64,000 bases of DNA, taken from the NCBI RefSeq assembly GCF_024741815.1, contig NZ_CP102951.1:2805001-2869000 (forward strand), read 5' to 3'. The notes under the pieces are model-generated. The model ran no database searches. It was given only the letters and a program-made list of their open reading frames with translations, and had not been told where the DNA came from. The DNA is from Pseudomonas sp. LS1212 (GTDB taxonomy: Bacteria > Pseudomonadota > Gammaproteobacteria > Pseudomonadales > Pseudomonadaceae). Shown here in pieces: positions 8,923 through 16,919 of the stretch. The number at the start of each line of letters is the position of its first letter. Position 1 is the stretch's first letter. Both the position numbers and the translations under genes were made by a program.

Positions 8923-9894
8923 TCAGAGGTCGAGCACCAGGCGATCGGACCTGGCGCGCGAGACGCAGAGCATCATGGTCTGCTGGGCCACTTTTTCCTC
9001 GTCGCTCAGGTACTGGTCGAAGTGTTCGGCTTCGCCTTCCAGGATGCGTGTCTCGCAGGTGCCACAGACGCCTTCACGGCACAGGCATTCAATTTGGGCG
9101 GCATTGGCCTTTTCGATCGCCTGGAGGATGCTCATACCCTCTTCTACCTTCAACTCTGTGCCCGATTTGGCCAGCACTACAGTGAAGGCGCCGCCGGTGG
9201 CGGGCGCGGCAGCGAACTGCTCCCAATGTACGCGTTGGTCGGCCACACCCAGCTGTTTGGCTGTGGAGATGACTGCGTCGATCAACGGTTTCGGCCCACA
9301 TACATAGACATGCGCATCGCTTTGCAAGTCGGCAAGCAGCTCTGCCAGATTCAGGGATTGGCCCAGGCTATCGATATAGAACCGCGAATGAGCGCCATGG
9401 ACGCCAGTGCTGATCTCCTCCTGGAAGGCGCCATGCTCCGGGCTACGGAAGGCGTAGTGCAGCTCGTAGTCGGCGCCGTCCTGATGCAGTTCGTAGAGCT
9501 GCGCAAGGAAAGGGGTAATACCGATACCACCCGCGATCAGTACGTGCTTGCGAGCACTCTGGTCGACGGCGAACAGATTGTTCGGGGTGGAGATCATCAG
9601 CTCGGTGCCGACCTCTACCTGTTCGTGCATGAATGCCGAGCCACCTTTGGACTGTTCTTCCAGGCGCACGCCAATCTGGTAGCTGGCAGTGGACTGTGGG
9701 TCGCTCATCAGGGAATAGGCGTTGCTGTGCTGGCGCCCGTCGGCGTTTTTCATCTGCACGATAATATGGCTGCCGCCGGTAAAGCCTGGCAGCAACTCGC
9801 CGTCCTGGCGCACCAGGGTAAAACGCTTGATCAGGGGCGTTACCTGTTCGACCCCGGTCACCCGGGCGGCAATCATCTCGTATTTGTTGGCCAT
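8923..9894 (-). CDS. cntB: Carnitine monooxygenase reductase subunit (YeaX/CntB-like)
   Basis: A 323-residue FMN/NAD(H) reductase with a C-terminal plant-type 2Fe-2S ferredoxin domain. It passes electrons from NAD(P)H to the CntA oxygenase. The N-terminal flavin fold shows SNAYSLMSDP, the nucleotide-binding part GGIGITPFLAQL, and the Fe-S cysteines lie in CLCREGVCGTCE plus a later MLCVSRA. The sequence follows E. coli YeaX closely from memory (GGSHVIVQM-type, CLCREGVCGTCET). The start ATG at 9894 (MANKYEM) has AGAGGT 7 bases upstream; a longer frame to 9978 overlaps the dehydrogenase end. It is the last gene of the cntA-dehydrogenase-cntB series, with 68 bp to the preceding gene. Confidence 0.9.
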   Translation of the reverse strand: MANKYEMIAARVTGVEQVTPLIKRFTLVRQDGELLPGFTGGSHIIVQMKNADGRQHSNAYSLMSDPQSTASYQIGVRLEEQSKGGSAFMHEQVEVGTELMISTPNNLFAVDQSARKHVLIAGGIGITPFLAQLYELHQDGADYELHYAFRSPEHGAFQEEISTGVHGAHSRFYIDSLGQSLNLAELLADLQSDAHVYVCGPKPLIDAVISTAKQLGVADQRVHWEQFAAAPATGGAFTVVLAKSGTELKVEEGMSILQAIEKANAAQIECLCREGVCGTCETRILEGEAEHFDQYLSDEEKVAQQTMMLCVSRARSDRLVLDL

Positions 9895-9962
9895 CGCTAA
9901 CCTCTGTGCGGCAATGAGCGGCACTGAGTGCCGCTTGAGTTGGAACGCTGTGTGGGACTCTT

Positions 9963-11411
9963 TTAGACCGCCAGGCACAGGTATTTCAGTTGCAGGTAAT
10001 CTTCGATTCCGTACTTCGACCCTTCACGACCGAGCCCGGACTGCTTGACCCCACCGAACGGCGCAACCTCGTTGGAAATCAGCCCGGTATTGATGCCGAC
10101 CATGCCGTATTCCAGATGCTCGGCAATGTTCCACACGTGGGCGATATCGCGGCTGTAGAAGTAGGCAGCCAGGCCATAGAGGGTGTCATTGGCCAGGTGC
10201 AGTACTTCGTCATCTGTGGAGAAACGCACCAAGGGCGCGACTGGCCCGAAAATCTCCTCGTCGAGCAGCTGAGTCCCCGGTTTGATGTCACTCAACACGG
10301 TCGGCTCGAAGAAGTTTTCGCCCAGTGCATGTACCTGGCCACCGACCAGCACGCTGGCGCCTTTTGCGACGGCGTCGTCGATCAGCGCACGAACTTTTTC
10401 CACCGCCTTGGCAGTGATCAGAGGACCGACCTGGGTGCCGCTTTCGTGGCCGTGTCCTACCTTCAACTCGGCCACTTTGGCGGCGAACTTGCTAGCGAAC
10501 TCGGTGTACACCGCGTCATGCACGTAGAAACGGTTCACGCACACGCAGGTTTGCCCGGCATTGCGATACTTGGCGGCTATCGCACCGTCAACGGCAGCAT
10601 CCACATCGGCATCGGCAAAGACGATGAAAGGCGCATTACCACCCAGCTCGAGGGAGACCTTCTTGATGGTCTCGGCGCATTGGCTCATCAATAGCCGCCC
10701 GACCGGAGTAGAGCCAGTGAAGCTGAGCTTGCGCACCAGTGGGTGGCCGGTCAGCTGCGCGCCGATGGCCTTGGCGTCGCCAGTAACGATGCTCAGCACT
10801 CCGGCCGGAACACCGGCGCGTTGCGCCAGTTCAGCCAGTGCCAACGCCGAGAACGGCGTTTCGTTGGCAGGCTTGACCACAATGGTGCAGCCTGCCGCCA
10901 AGGCTGGGGCAACCTTGCGCGTAATCATTGCTGCCGGGAAATTCCACGGCGTAATAGCGGCACAGACACCAATGCCCTGCTTGATAACCAGCAGGCGCTT
11001 GTCTGCCGAAGGTGATGGAATCACGTCGCCGTAAACGCGTTTGCCTTCCTCTGCAAACCATTCGATGAAGGACGCGGCATAACGGATTTCACCCACAGCC
11101 TCGTGCAGGGGCTTGCCCTGCTCCAGGGTCATCAAACGCGCCAGGTCGTCTTCATGCTCAAGGATCAATTCGAACCAGCGACGCAGGATGTGTGCACGCT
11201 CTTTTGCAGTACGCGCACGCCAAGCCGGTAGCGCTGCATCGGCGGCTTCGATGGCGCGGGCCGCCTCGGTGGCTCCCATCAGCGGTACGCTGCCGATGAA
11301 CTGGCCCTGGGCCGGGTCGGTCACGTCGACCGTCGCGAGGGTGTCGGCATCACGCCAGGCACCAGCAATGAATGCCTGCTGGCGAAACAGTTGGGGATCT
11401 TTCAGTTGCAC
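9963..11411 (-). CDS. GabD-like aldehyde dehydrogenase, probable malic semialdehyde dehydrogenase
   Basis: A 482-residue succinate-semialdehyde-dehydrogenase-type enzyme. Conserved residues are visible in ITPWNFPAAM (cofactor site), SLELGGNAPF (Glu base) and AGQTCVCVNR (catalytic Cys). It sits between cntA (64 bp upstream) and cntB (68 bp downstream). CntAB splits L-carnitine into trimethylamine and malic semialdehyde, and GabD-like enzymes in Acinetobacter-type cnt loci are proposed to oxidise that semialdehyde to malate. The location makes this the best assignment, though GabD-like enzymes also accept succinate semialdehyde. The next step, malate to pyruvate, is encoded by the dmlA-like gene at 14659. 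Confidence 0.87.
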   Translation of the reverse strand: MQLKDPQLFRQQAFIAGAWRDADTLATVDVTDPAQGQFIGSVPLMGATEAARAIEAADAALPAWRARTAKERAHILRRWFELILEHEDDLARLMTLEQGKPLHEAVGEIRYAASFIEWFAEEGKRVYGDVIPSPSADKRLLVIKQGIGVCAAITPWNFPAAMITRKVAPALAAGCTIVVKPANETPFSALALAELAQRAGVPAGVLSIVTGDAKAIGAQLTGHPLVRKLSFTGSTPVGRLLMSQCAETIKKVSLELGGNAPFIVFADADVDAAVDGAIAAKYRNAGQTCVCVNRFYVHDAVYTEFASKFAAKVAELKVGHGHESGTQVGPLITAKAVEKVRALIDDAVAKGASVLVGGQVHALGENFFEPTVLSDIKPGTQLLDEEIFGPVAPLVRFSTDDEVLHLANDTLYGLAAYFYSRDIAHVWNIAEHLEYGMVGINTGLISNEVAPFGGVKQSGLGREGSKYGIEDYLQLKYLCLAV

Positions 11412-11475
11412 GCAGGAAACTCCTCTTGTTCTGTTTGCAAGCCGCCGGGGCTTGTCGCACCGGCGGCTGTCTTTC

Positions 11476-12597
11476 TCAGTTATCCAGGTGTGCCACAGCG
11501 ATCAGGTTGTGGAAGTTGGCGATGCCGTGCTCGCTCATGCCGCTGCGTTGCTTGTCGGCCATGATCCGGCCCTGGCCTCGGTAGCCACGGGACTTCAAGC
11601 CGCGCTGCACGCTTTCCACCAGACGCAGGTCTTCTGGACGGAACACGTCGCGGTACCACTCGATCAGCGACTGTTGTTCCGGAGTAATTTCCTTGTTGAG
11701 GAAGTAAATGTCGTAGTGCTGCAGCGTGACCTCGGCACTGACCGGGAACTCATAGATCACAGTCATGAAGTTGCCACCGGGTGGCGCATTGAACATGGTG
11801 CATGGCCACGCCCAGAAGCCGCTGAAGCTCGGGTTTTTCACCGACTCGTCGAACTTGAAGGACTTCTCCGAAGGCTTGGCGTGGCCGAACTGAAGCGACC
11901 AGTTGCCATGCAGGGTGTGCCAGTATTCATCGACGCTGACCGAATCGGCGAAGCCTGGATGGGCTGGCGCGCAGTGGTAGCACTCCAGGTAGTTGTCGAC
12001 GATCGACTTCCAGTTGGCCGGGGTGTCAGTGACGAAACGCGCGGCCAGGTGCAGGTCATCAACAACCGGGCAGGCTTCGCGCAGGCGCGCCTCGAAGCCC
12101 GGCAGTTGTGTTTCGACCGGCTCGGCGTCGGCATTCATGTTGATGAAGACGAAGCCGGCATACTCCTCGATCCGCAAGGACACCAGGCTGGAGTTTTCCT
12201 TGTCGAAGTTCATCACGTTGTCGCAGTTGCGAGCGTGGGCCAGCTCTCCGTCGAGCTTGAAGGTCCAGGCGTGATACGGGCAGGTGATTACGTTCTTGGC
12301 CTTGCCATCGCCGCTCAGCAGTTGATGGCCACGGTGCGGGCAGACGTTGTAGAAGGCGCGCAGCACGCTGTCGCGGCCACGGACGACAATGATGCTCTCG
12401 CCAATTACTTCACGGGTGATGTAGTCATTGTTATTGGCGACTTCGCTACGGTGACCGACGCAGATCCAGCTGTTGGCGAAGATCTTTTCCTGCTCGAACT
12501 CGAAGACGTTCTTGCTGGTGTAGTAGGAAGCCGGAATGGTATAGGCCTCATCAGCGTTGGCGCAGAAGTCGGCGGGCAGTTTTTGAATGTCGTTCAT
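11476..12597 (-). CDS. cntA: Carnitine monooxygenase oxygenase subunit (YeaW/CntA-like)
   Basis: A 373-residue Rieske oxygenase. The Rieske ligands are C86/H88 and C106/H109 (CPHRGH...CPYHAW). The mononuclear iron site is DNYLECYHCAPAHPGF, giving E205, H208 and H213. E205 is the bridging glutamate known to be essential in CntA, and the numbering matches that enzyme exactly. Stretches such as RGRDSVLRAFYNVCPHRGHQ are nearly those of E. coli YeaW. It converts L-carnitine, O2 and NAD(P)H to trimethylamine and malic semialdehyde with CntB. The start at 12597 (MNDIQKL) has GAAGAGAAAC upstream. A motif shared with the transporter promoter lies 90 bp upstream (12687-12717). Confidence 0.93.
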   Translation of the reverse strand: MNDIQKLPADFCANADEAYTIPASYYTSKNVFEFEQEKIFANSWICVGHRSEVANNNDYITREVIGESIIVVRGRDSVLRAFYNVCPHRGHQLLSGDGKAKNVITCPYHAWTFKLDGELAHARNCDNVMNFDKENSSLVSLRIEEYAGFVFINMNADAEPVETQLPGFEARLREACPVVDDLHLAARFVTDTPANWKSIVDNYLECYHCAPAHPGFADSVSVDEYWHTLHGNWSLQFGHAKPSEKSFKFDESVKNPSFSGFWAWPCTMFNAPPGGNFMTVIYEFPVSAEVTLQHYDIYFLNKEITPEQQSLIEWYRDVFRPEDLRLVESVQRGLKSRGYRGQGRIMADKQRSGMSEHGIANFHNLIAVAHLDN

Positions 12598-12686
12598 CTT
12601 GTTTCTCTTCAGGCAATACGGAGGTCCATGCGTTGTGAACGCTGTCCTCCGGTTGTTTTTAATCACTAACGGTTTACTCGAAACCC

Positions 12687-12717
12687 GTGGCTAACAATGC
12701 AGTCAAAAAAAATACTT
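12687..12717 (-). promoter_or_regulatory. Copy B of a motif shared by cntA and transporter upstream regions
   Basis: On the + strand it reads GTGGCTAACAATGCA, six bases, then AAAAATACTT. Copy A at 14523-14551 reads GTGGTTAACAATACA, then AAAAATACTT at nearly the same spacing. The match in two separate upstream regions of functionally linked genes suggests a common operator or promoter. Which regulator binds is not known; the divergent LysR gene, the PAS-HTH regulator and the BetI-like repressor are candidates. Confidence 0.55.
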
Positions 12718-12759
12718 GTTCCTGGGGTTCCAAGCCTTGCGGCCTGGAACCCTGCGGGC

Positions 12760-14403
12760 TTAGCTGAGTGCCGTTGCAGTGTGCTTGGGCTCAAGTGTCG
12801 TTGCGGCGAGTGCTTCAGGGCGTTCTTGCTGCCCTTGGAAGTCGACATCCAACGACCGCTTAACCGCCTCTTCCTCGATCAGGTACGCCGGCATATTGCC
12901 GTAGTCCTGGAACATCCACTTGAGGAAGCCGTAGATCTTGGTTAGCAGGATCAGCAGGAATGGAATCGCCGTGAGCACCACTGCGGTCTTCATAGTCGAC
13001 AACGATGCCTTGGCGAACAGCATGGCCAATGGCACCAAGGTCAACGCGATGCACCAGAACAGGCGGTGGGTCGGTGTCGGATCCTGGCCTTCCTGCAGGT
13101 TGCGCGTACTGGTTGCTGCTACTGCATAAGCCGCAGCGTCCATGTGCGAGGCGCAGAACACCGCCATGATGAATAAGTACACACCAAGGAAGACCTTGCC
13201 GAAGGGCAGCCCGCTCAACACCATCTCTACCGCTGTTTCACCGCCCTGTTCGGAGAGGATCCGCGGTACATCGATAGCGCCGTTGAGGAACTGGTGCATG
13301 CTGTAACTTTCCAGCGTGCCGAAGAAGAACCAGCAACCGAAGCTGCCGCCGAGCAGCAGAGCGGCGATCACTTCTTTCATCTTGCGGCCCTTGGAGACCC
13401 GGGTAACGAACATTGCTACACCCGGTGCATAAGACACCCACCAGAGCCAGTAGAATACCGTCCAGTTGCGAGTGAACTCGCCATTGCCCTGCGGATCGGT
13501 GAACAGGCTCATGTGAACATAGTTCTGGATCATCAGGCCGATGGAGTTGGCCGTGTTGTTGAGAATGAACTGGGTTGGACCAACCAGGAACACCACGCCC
13601 GCGAAGGCCAGTGCACCGATGCAGACCATTTTGCTCAAGCGCTGCATGCCGCTGGAGATGCCGATGTAGGAGCTGAGCGAGAAAACCACAGCCACCACGC
13701 CGATCACGATCAACTGAGTGGTGAAATTGTCAGGCATGCCGGTCAGGCCAGCCAGGCCGCGGGTCAAGGTCGATGCAGTCAGTACCAGCGATACGGTCAG
13801 CGCGCCGAACATGGTCAGCAGGAAGATCAGGTCGACAGTACGGCCGATCGGGCCATTGGCCTTGAAACCAGTGACGGCTTCGATGATCGAGGCCAGGCTC
13901 AGGCCGCTCTTCTTGCGCACATGGAAGTGATATGCCATCGCCAGTGACGCCAGGGCGTACAGCGACCAGGCACTGATGCCCCAGTGGAAGAATGAATAGC
14001 TGACGCTGTAATCCAGCGCTTCACGGGAACCGGCGGCGATGTTCAGGCCAGGAGTCTGGTAGTAGTAAGCCCACTCCATCACGCCCCAGTAGAGGGTCGA
14101 TGAGCCCATGCCGGCACAAATGAACATGAATACCCAAGTCACGGTCGAGTATTCTGCCTTGCCATTGCCCAAGCGAATGTTGCCGTACTTGCTGAAGGCG
14201 ATGTAGAGCACGATCAACGCACAGCAAAAGACAAATAACTGGACCGCGGTGCCGAAGGTGCGGGTGGCCATTTCGAACATCTGATTGGCCAGGGTCTCCG
14301 CCTGCTGAGGGAAGACTGCAAGGCCGATAACGGTCGCCAGCACGGCAATCAGGCTCATCGTTATCAAAAACACATCTTTTTTATTGTTGTGGGGCATTCT
14401 CAT
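12760..14403 (-). CDS. BCCT-family betaine/carnitine transporter (YeaV-like)
   Basis: A 547-residue inner-membrane transporter with about 12 membrane segments. It has the BCCT signature FYWLWWVSYAPGVAMF around residues 315-335 and the substrate-path WWVSYAP motif. CaiT, BetT and YeaV belong to this family, and YeaV lies beside yeaW-yeaX in E. coli, matching this gene order. It should import carnitine (or a related quaternary ammonium compound) for CntAB. Start could be ATG 14403 or 14397; both have only a weak GGAC upstream. The C-terminal tail is longer than in YeaV and rich in Glu and Ala. Its own upstream region (14404-14658) carries the 17-bp palindrome and motif copy A. Confidence 0.9.
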   Translation of the reverse strand: MRMPHNNKKDVFLITMSLIAVLATVIGLAVFPQQAETLANQMFEMATRTFGTAVQLFVFCCALIVLYIAFSKYGNIRLGNGKAEYSTVTWVFMFICAGMGSSTLYWGVMEWAYYYQTPGLNIAAGSREALDYSVSYSFFHWGISAWSLYALASLAMAYHFHVRKKSGLSLASIIEAVTGFKANGPIGRTVDLIFLLTMFGALTVSLVLTASTLTRGLAGLTGMPDNFTTQLIVIGVVAVVFSLSSYIGISSGMQRLSKMVCIGALAFAGVVFLVGPTQFILNNTANSIGLMIQNYVHMSLFTDPQGNGEFTRNWTVFYWLWWVSYAPGVAMFVTRVSKGRKMKEVIAALLLGGSFGCWFFFGTLESYSMHQFLNGAIDVPRILSEQGGETAVEMVLSGLPFGKVFLGVYLFIMAVFCASHMDAAAYAVAATSTRNLQEGQDPTPTHRLFWCIALTLVPLAMLFAKASLSTMKTAVVLTAIPFLLILLTKIYGFLKWMFQDYGNMPAYLIEEEAVKRSLDVDFQGQQERPEALAATTLEPKHTATALS

Positions 14404-14496
14404 GTCCTGGGACGGGTGGATTTTTCTCCAGCTGTCAGCTCTTCAGGCCGAGCCTAGGCGGAGCACTGTTCCTTTCAGATGTCTTGAAACTCCATC

Positions 14497-14513
14497 GTTA
14501 ACTATAAGTTAAC
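14497..14513. promoter_or_regulatory. 17-bp perfect palindrome before the BCCT gene
   Basis: GTTAACT, ATA, AGTTAAC: 7-bp arms around a 3-base centre. A third GTTAAC occurs at about 14526, inside motif copy A. It lies about 95 bp before the transporter start, a fitting position for an operator. Confidence 0.6.
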
Positions 14514-14522
14514 GCAAATCTT

Positions 14523-14551
14523 GTGGTTAACAATACACGGGAAAAATACTT
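14523..14551 (-). promoter_or_regulatory. Copy A of the shared carnitine-locus motif
   Basis: GTGGTTAACAATACA, four bases, AAAAATACTT on the + strand, matching 12687-12717 before cntA. It lies about 120 bp before the transporter start. The rest of the 14404-14658 gap shows nothing else recognisable. Confidence 0.55.
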
Positions 14552-14658
14552 TGTGGCAAGAGCTTGTCCGACAATCGGGCTTTGCTACGTCATTGTTTTC
14601 GATCCTGTTTCCCTCAGATTCGCCGCCCTCTTGAGCAAAGGGCGGCTGTGGCCACGAT

Positions 14659-15738
14659 TCAAAGTGCGGCAGCGATAGCCTTGCCGACGTCCTGGGTCGA
14701 GGATTTTCCGCCCAGATCCGGCGTTTTCGGCCCCGTTGCAATGACTGACTCGATGGCGCGCAGAATTCCGTCGTGAGCAGCGGCATAGCGCTCGTCGCCT
14801 TTGCCGAGGAACTCCAACATCAAGGCGCCCGACCAGATCATGGCGATCGGATTGGCGATGTTCTTCCCGAAGATGTCTGGCGCCGAACCGTGCACCGGCT
14901 CGAACAGGGAGGGGAAATTGCGTTCCGGGTTGAGGTTCGCCGAAGGCGCGATACCGATGGTGCCGGCACAGGCCGGGCCCAGGTCGGAGAGGATGTCGCC
15001 GAACAAGTTGGAGGCCACCACCACGTCAAACCGATCCGGTTGCAGAACAAAGCGGGCACAGAGTATGTCGATATGCTGCTTGTCCCAGCTGACGTCAGGG
15101 TAATGCGCGGCCATCGCCGCCGTGCGCTCGTCCCAGTACGGCATGCTGATGGAGATACCGTTGGATTTGGTTGCCGAGGTGACATGTTTGCGTGGGCGGT
15201 TTTGCGCGACTTCGAAGGCATACTTGAGAATCCGGTCAACGCCACGGCGGGTGAACACCGACTCCTGTAGCACGAACTCATTCTCGGTGCCTTCGAACAT
15301 CCGCCCGCCGACCGAAGAGTACTCACCTTCGGTGTTCTCACGGATCACGACGAAGTCGATGTCGCCGGGCTCACGGCCGGCCAGTGGGCACGGGACACCG
15401 GGGAACAGCCGTACCGGGCGGATGTTCACGTACTGGTCGAAATCCCGGCGGAACTTGAGCAGCGAGCCCCACAGGGAAATATGATCAGGCACCTTGTCCG
15501 GCCAACCGACGGCACCGAAGTAGATGGCATCGAAGCCCTTCAATTGCTCGAACCAATCATCCGGCATCATTTGCCCGTGCTGGGCGTAGTAGTCACAGCT
15601 GGCCCATTCGACGGTTTCAATGGCTAGGTCCAGGTTCCATTTTTTCGCAGCTGCTTCAACGACGCGCAGACCTTCGGGCAGAACTTCGTTACCAATGCCG
15701 TCACCAGCAATTGCGGCGATTCTGAATGTTTTGCTCAT
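14659..15738 (-). CDS. dmlA: D-malate dehydrogenase (decarboxylating) / tartrate dehydrogenase-like
   Basis: A 359-residue beta-decarboxylating dehydrogenase of the isocitrate/isopropylmalate family. It has the start AIAGDGIGNEV, the substrate and metal motifs VIRENTEGEYSS and GDILSDLGPA, and the NAD loop of the family. E. coli DmlA (YeaU) is the closest known relative in style and lies next to yeaVWX there. It would convert D-malate, formed from malic semialdehyde, to pyruvate and CO2. The ATG at 15738 (MSKTFRI) was chosen because it opens the conserved fold; the frame extends upstream to 15834 without homology. It is divergent from the LysR gene 101 bp away. Confidence 0.92.
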   Translation of the reverse strand: MSKTFRIAAIAGDGIGNEVLPEGLRVVEAAAKKWNLDLAIETVEWASCDYYAQHGQMMPDDWFEQLKGFDAIYFGAVGWPDKVPDHISLWGSLLKFRRDFDQYVNIRPVRLFPGVPCPLAGREPGDIDFVVIRENTEGEYSSVGGRMFEGTENEFVLQESVFTRRGVDRILKYAFEVAQNRPRKHVTSATKSNGISISMPYWDERTAAMAAHYPDVSWDKQHIDILCARFVLQPDRFDVVVASNLFGDILSDLGPACAGTIGIAPSANLNPERNFPSLFEPVHGSAPDIFGKNIANPIAMIWSGALMLEFLGKGDERYAAAHDGILRAIESVIATGPKTPDLGGKSSTQDVGKAIAAAL

Positions 15739-15839
15739 GGTGGCTAACTCTTGAAAGAATAGTGAGGGTGTGCTCACCATGGTATAAGGAGGCTGCGCAA
15801 ACACAATTGCACAAACTATTGATAGATAAGACACGAAAC

Positions 15840-16742
15840 GTGAATAGTCTGCCGAATCTAGAAGACCTTCGCGTCTTCGTCCTGGTTGCCCGCCGCTCCA
15901 GTTTCGCGGCGGCGGCCATCGAACTGGGCGCCTCCCCTGCCTTCGTCAGCAAGCGCATTGCGCTGCTCGAGCAGAATCTGGGCGTACGCTTATTGCACCG
16001 CACTACCCGACGAGTGGCGGCGACCGAAGACGGCGAGCGAGTCTACCGTTGGGCCCTGCACATCTTCGATGCAGTGGATCAGATGGCCGACGAGGTCTCG
16101 TCGTTGCACCAGGAGCCGCGCGGCCAGTTGCACATTGTCAGCAGTTTTGGTCTCGGGCGCCGGCATGTGGCGCCTGCCCTTTCGGAGCTTTCGGTGCGTT
16201 ATCCGGCCCTGGATATTCGCTTCGACGTGTTCGATCGCCTGGTCGATCTGATCGACGAAGGCTTCGATCTCGATATCCGCATCGGCGATAACATCGCGCC
16301 AAACCTGATTGCCAAGTTGCTGGCGGAGAACTCTCGGATTCTCTGCGCGGCCCCCGAGTATCTCGCGCGCCATGGCGAACCGCGTAGCCTGGCAGACCTT
16401 GCCGGGCATGAGTGCCTGGTTATCAAGGAGCGCGACCACCCCTTCGGTCTCTGGCGCCTGCAAGGCCCCGACGGCGAAGAAAGCGTCAAGGTAACCGGCG
16501 CGCTTTCGGCGAACCATGGCGAGGTGGTCCATCAATGGGGCATCGATGGTCGTGGGATCCTGCTTCGGTCTCATTGGGATGTGCGCGACAGCCTTGAACG
16601 CGGCAAGCTGGTCCATATTCTTCGCGACTATCGCCAGCCGGCCAATATCTGGGCTGTATATGCGGCACCGTTGGCCACTTCGGCGAAAATCCGCGTAACC
16701 GTAGAGTTTTTCCGTCAGTATTTCAGTGCGAATCAAAAATAA
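15840..16742 (+). CDS. dmlR: LysR-family regulator, DmlR-like
   Basis: A 300-residue LysR regulator with N-terminal winged HTH (FAAAAIELGASPAFVSKRI) and a C-terminal substrate-binding fold. The divergent position to dmlA is the arrangement of E. coli dmlR-dmlA. It should activate dmlA in response to malate. The start is uncertain: GTG 15840 (VNSLPNLEDLR) fits the family; the frame continues upstream to 15726 without homology, and a TTG at 15819 is an alternative. The short dmlA/dmlR gap contains an imperfect dyad around CACAATTGCACAA, a possible LysR site. Confidence 0.83.
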   Translation: MNSLPNLEDLRVFVLVARRSSFAAAAIELGASPAFVSKRIALLEQNLGVRLLHRTTRRVAATEDGERVYRWALHIFDAVDQMADEVSSLHQEPRGQLHIVSSFGLGRRHVAPALSELSVRYPALDIRFDVFDRLVDLIDEGFDLDIRIGDNIAPNLIAKLLAENSRILCAAPEYLARHGEPRSLADLAGHECLVIKERDHPFGLWRLQGPDGEESVKVTGALSANHGEVVHQWGIDGRGILLRSHWDVRDSLERGKLVHILRDYRQPANIWAVYAAPLATSAKIRVTVEFFRQYFSANQK

Positions 16743-16769
16743 TAAACACTCCTGAGCGTTATGCGTTTA

Positions 16770-16820
16770 TCAACGTTTCCGTGCAAGCTTGAGCCGGTCA
16801 TCAAGGCCTGGCATATCCAT
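16770..16820 (-). other. Possible 16-codon ORF with strong ribosome site
   Basis: An ATG at 16820 is preceded by AGGAGGGTCAA, then encodes MDMPGLDDRLKLARKR and stops at 16770. It lies about 100 bp after the big multidomain gene on the same strand. It may be the start of a gene cut off by the neighbouring LysR gene. No function can be given. Confidence 0.3.
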
Positions 16821-16919
16821 TTGACCCTCCTATGCAGCGCCGTGGCGTTGGTACAGCGCGACCCGAGACTGGGGCGCGTCTTGTCGCCTGCCGATCTTTC
16901 ACATCCTGGTCTCTACCGC

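Noticed and set aside
11113..12669. 518-codon frame on the + strand
   Set aside because: It is antisense to cntA and the GabD-like gene. Translation has no family features.
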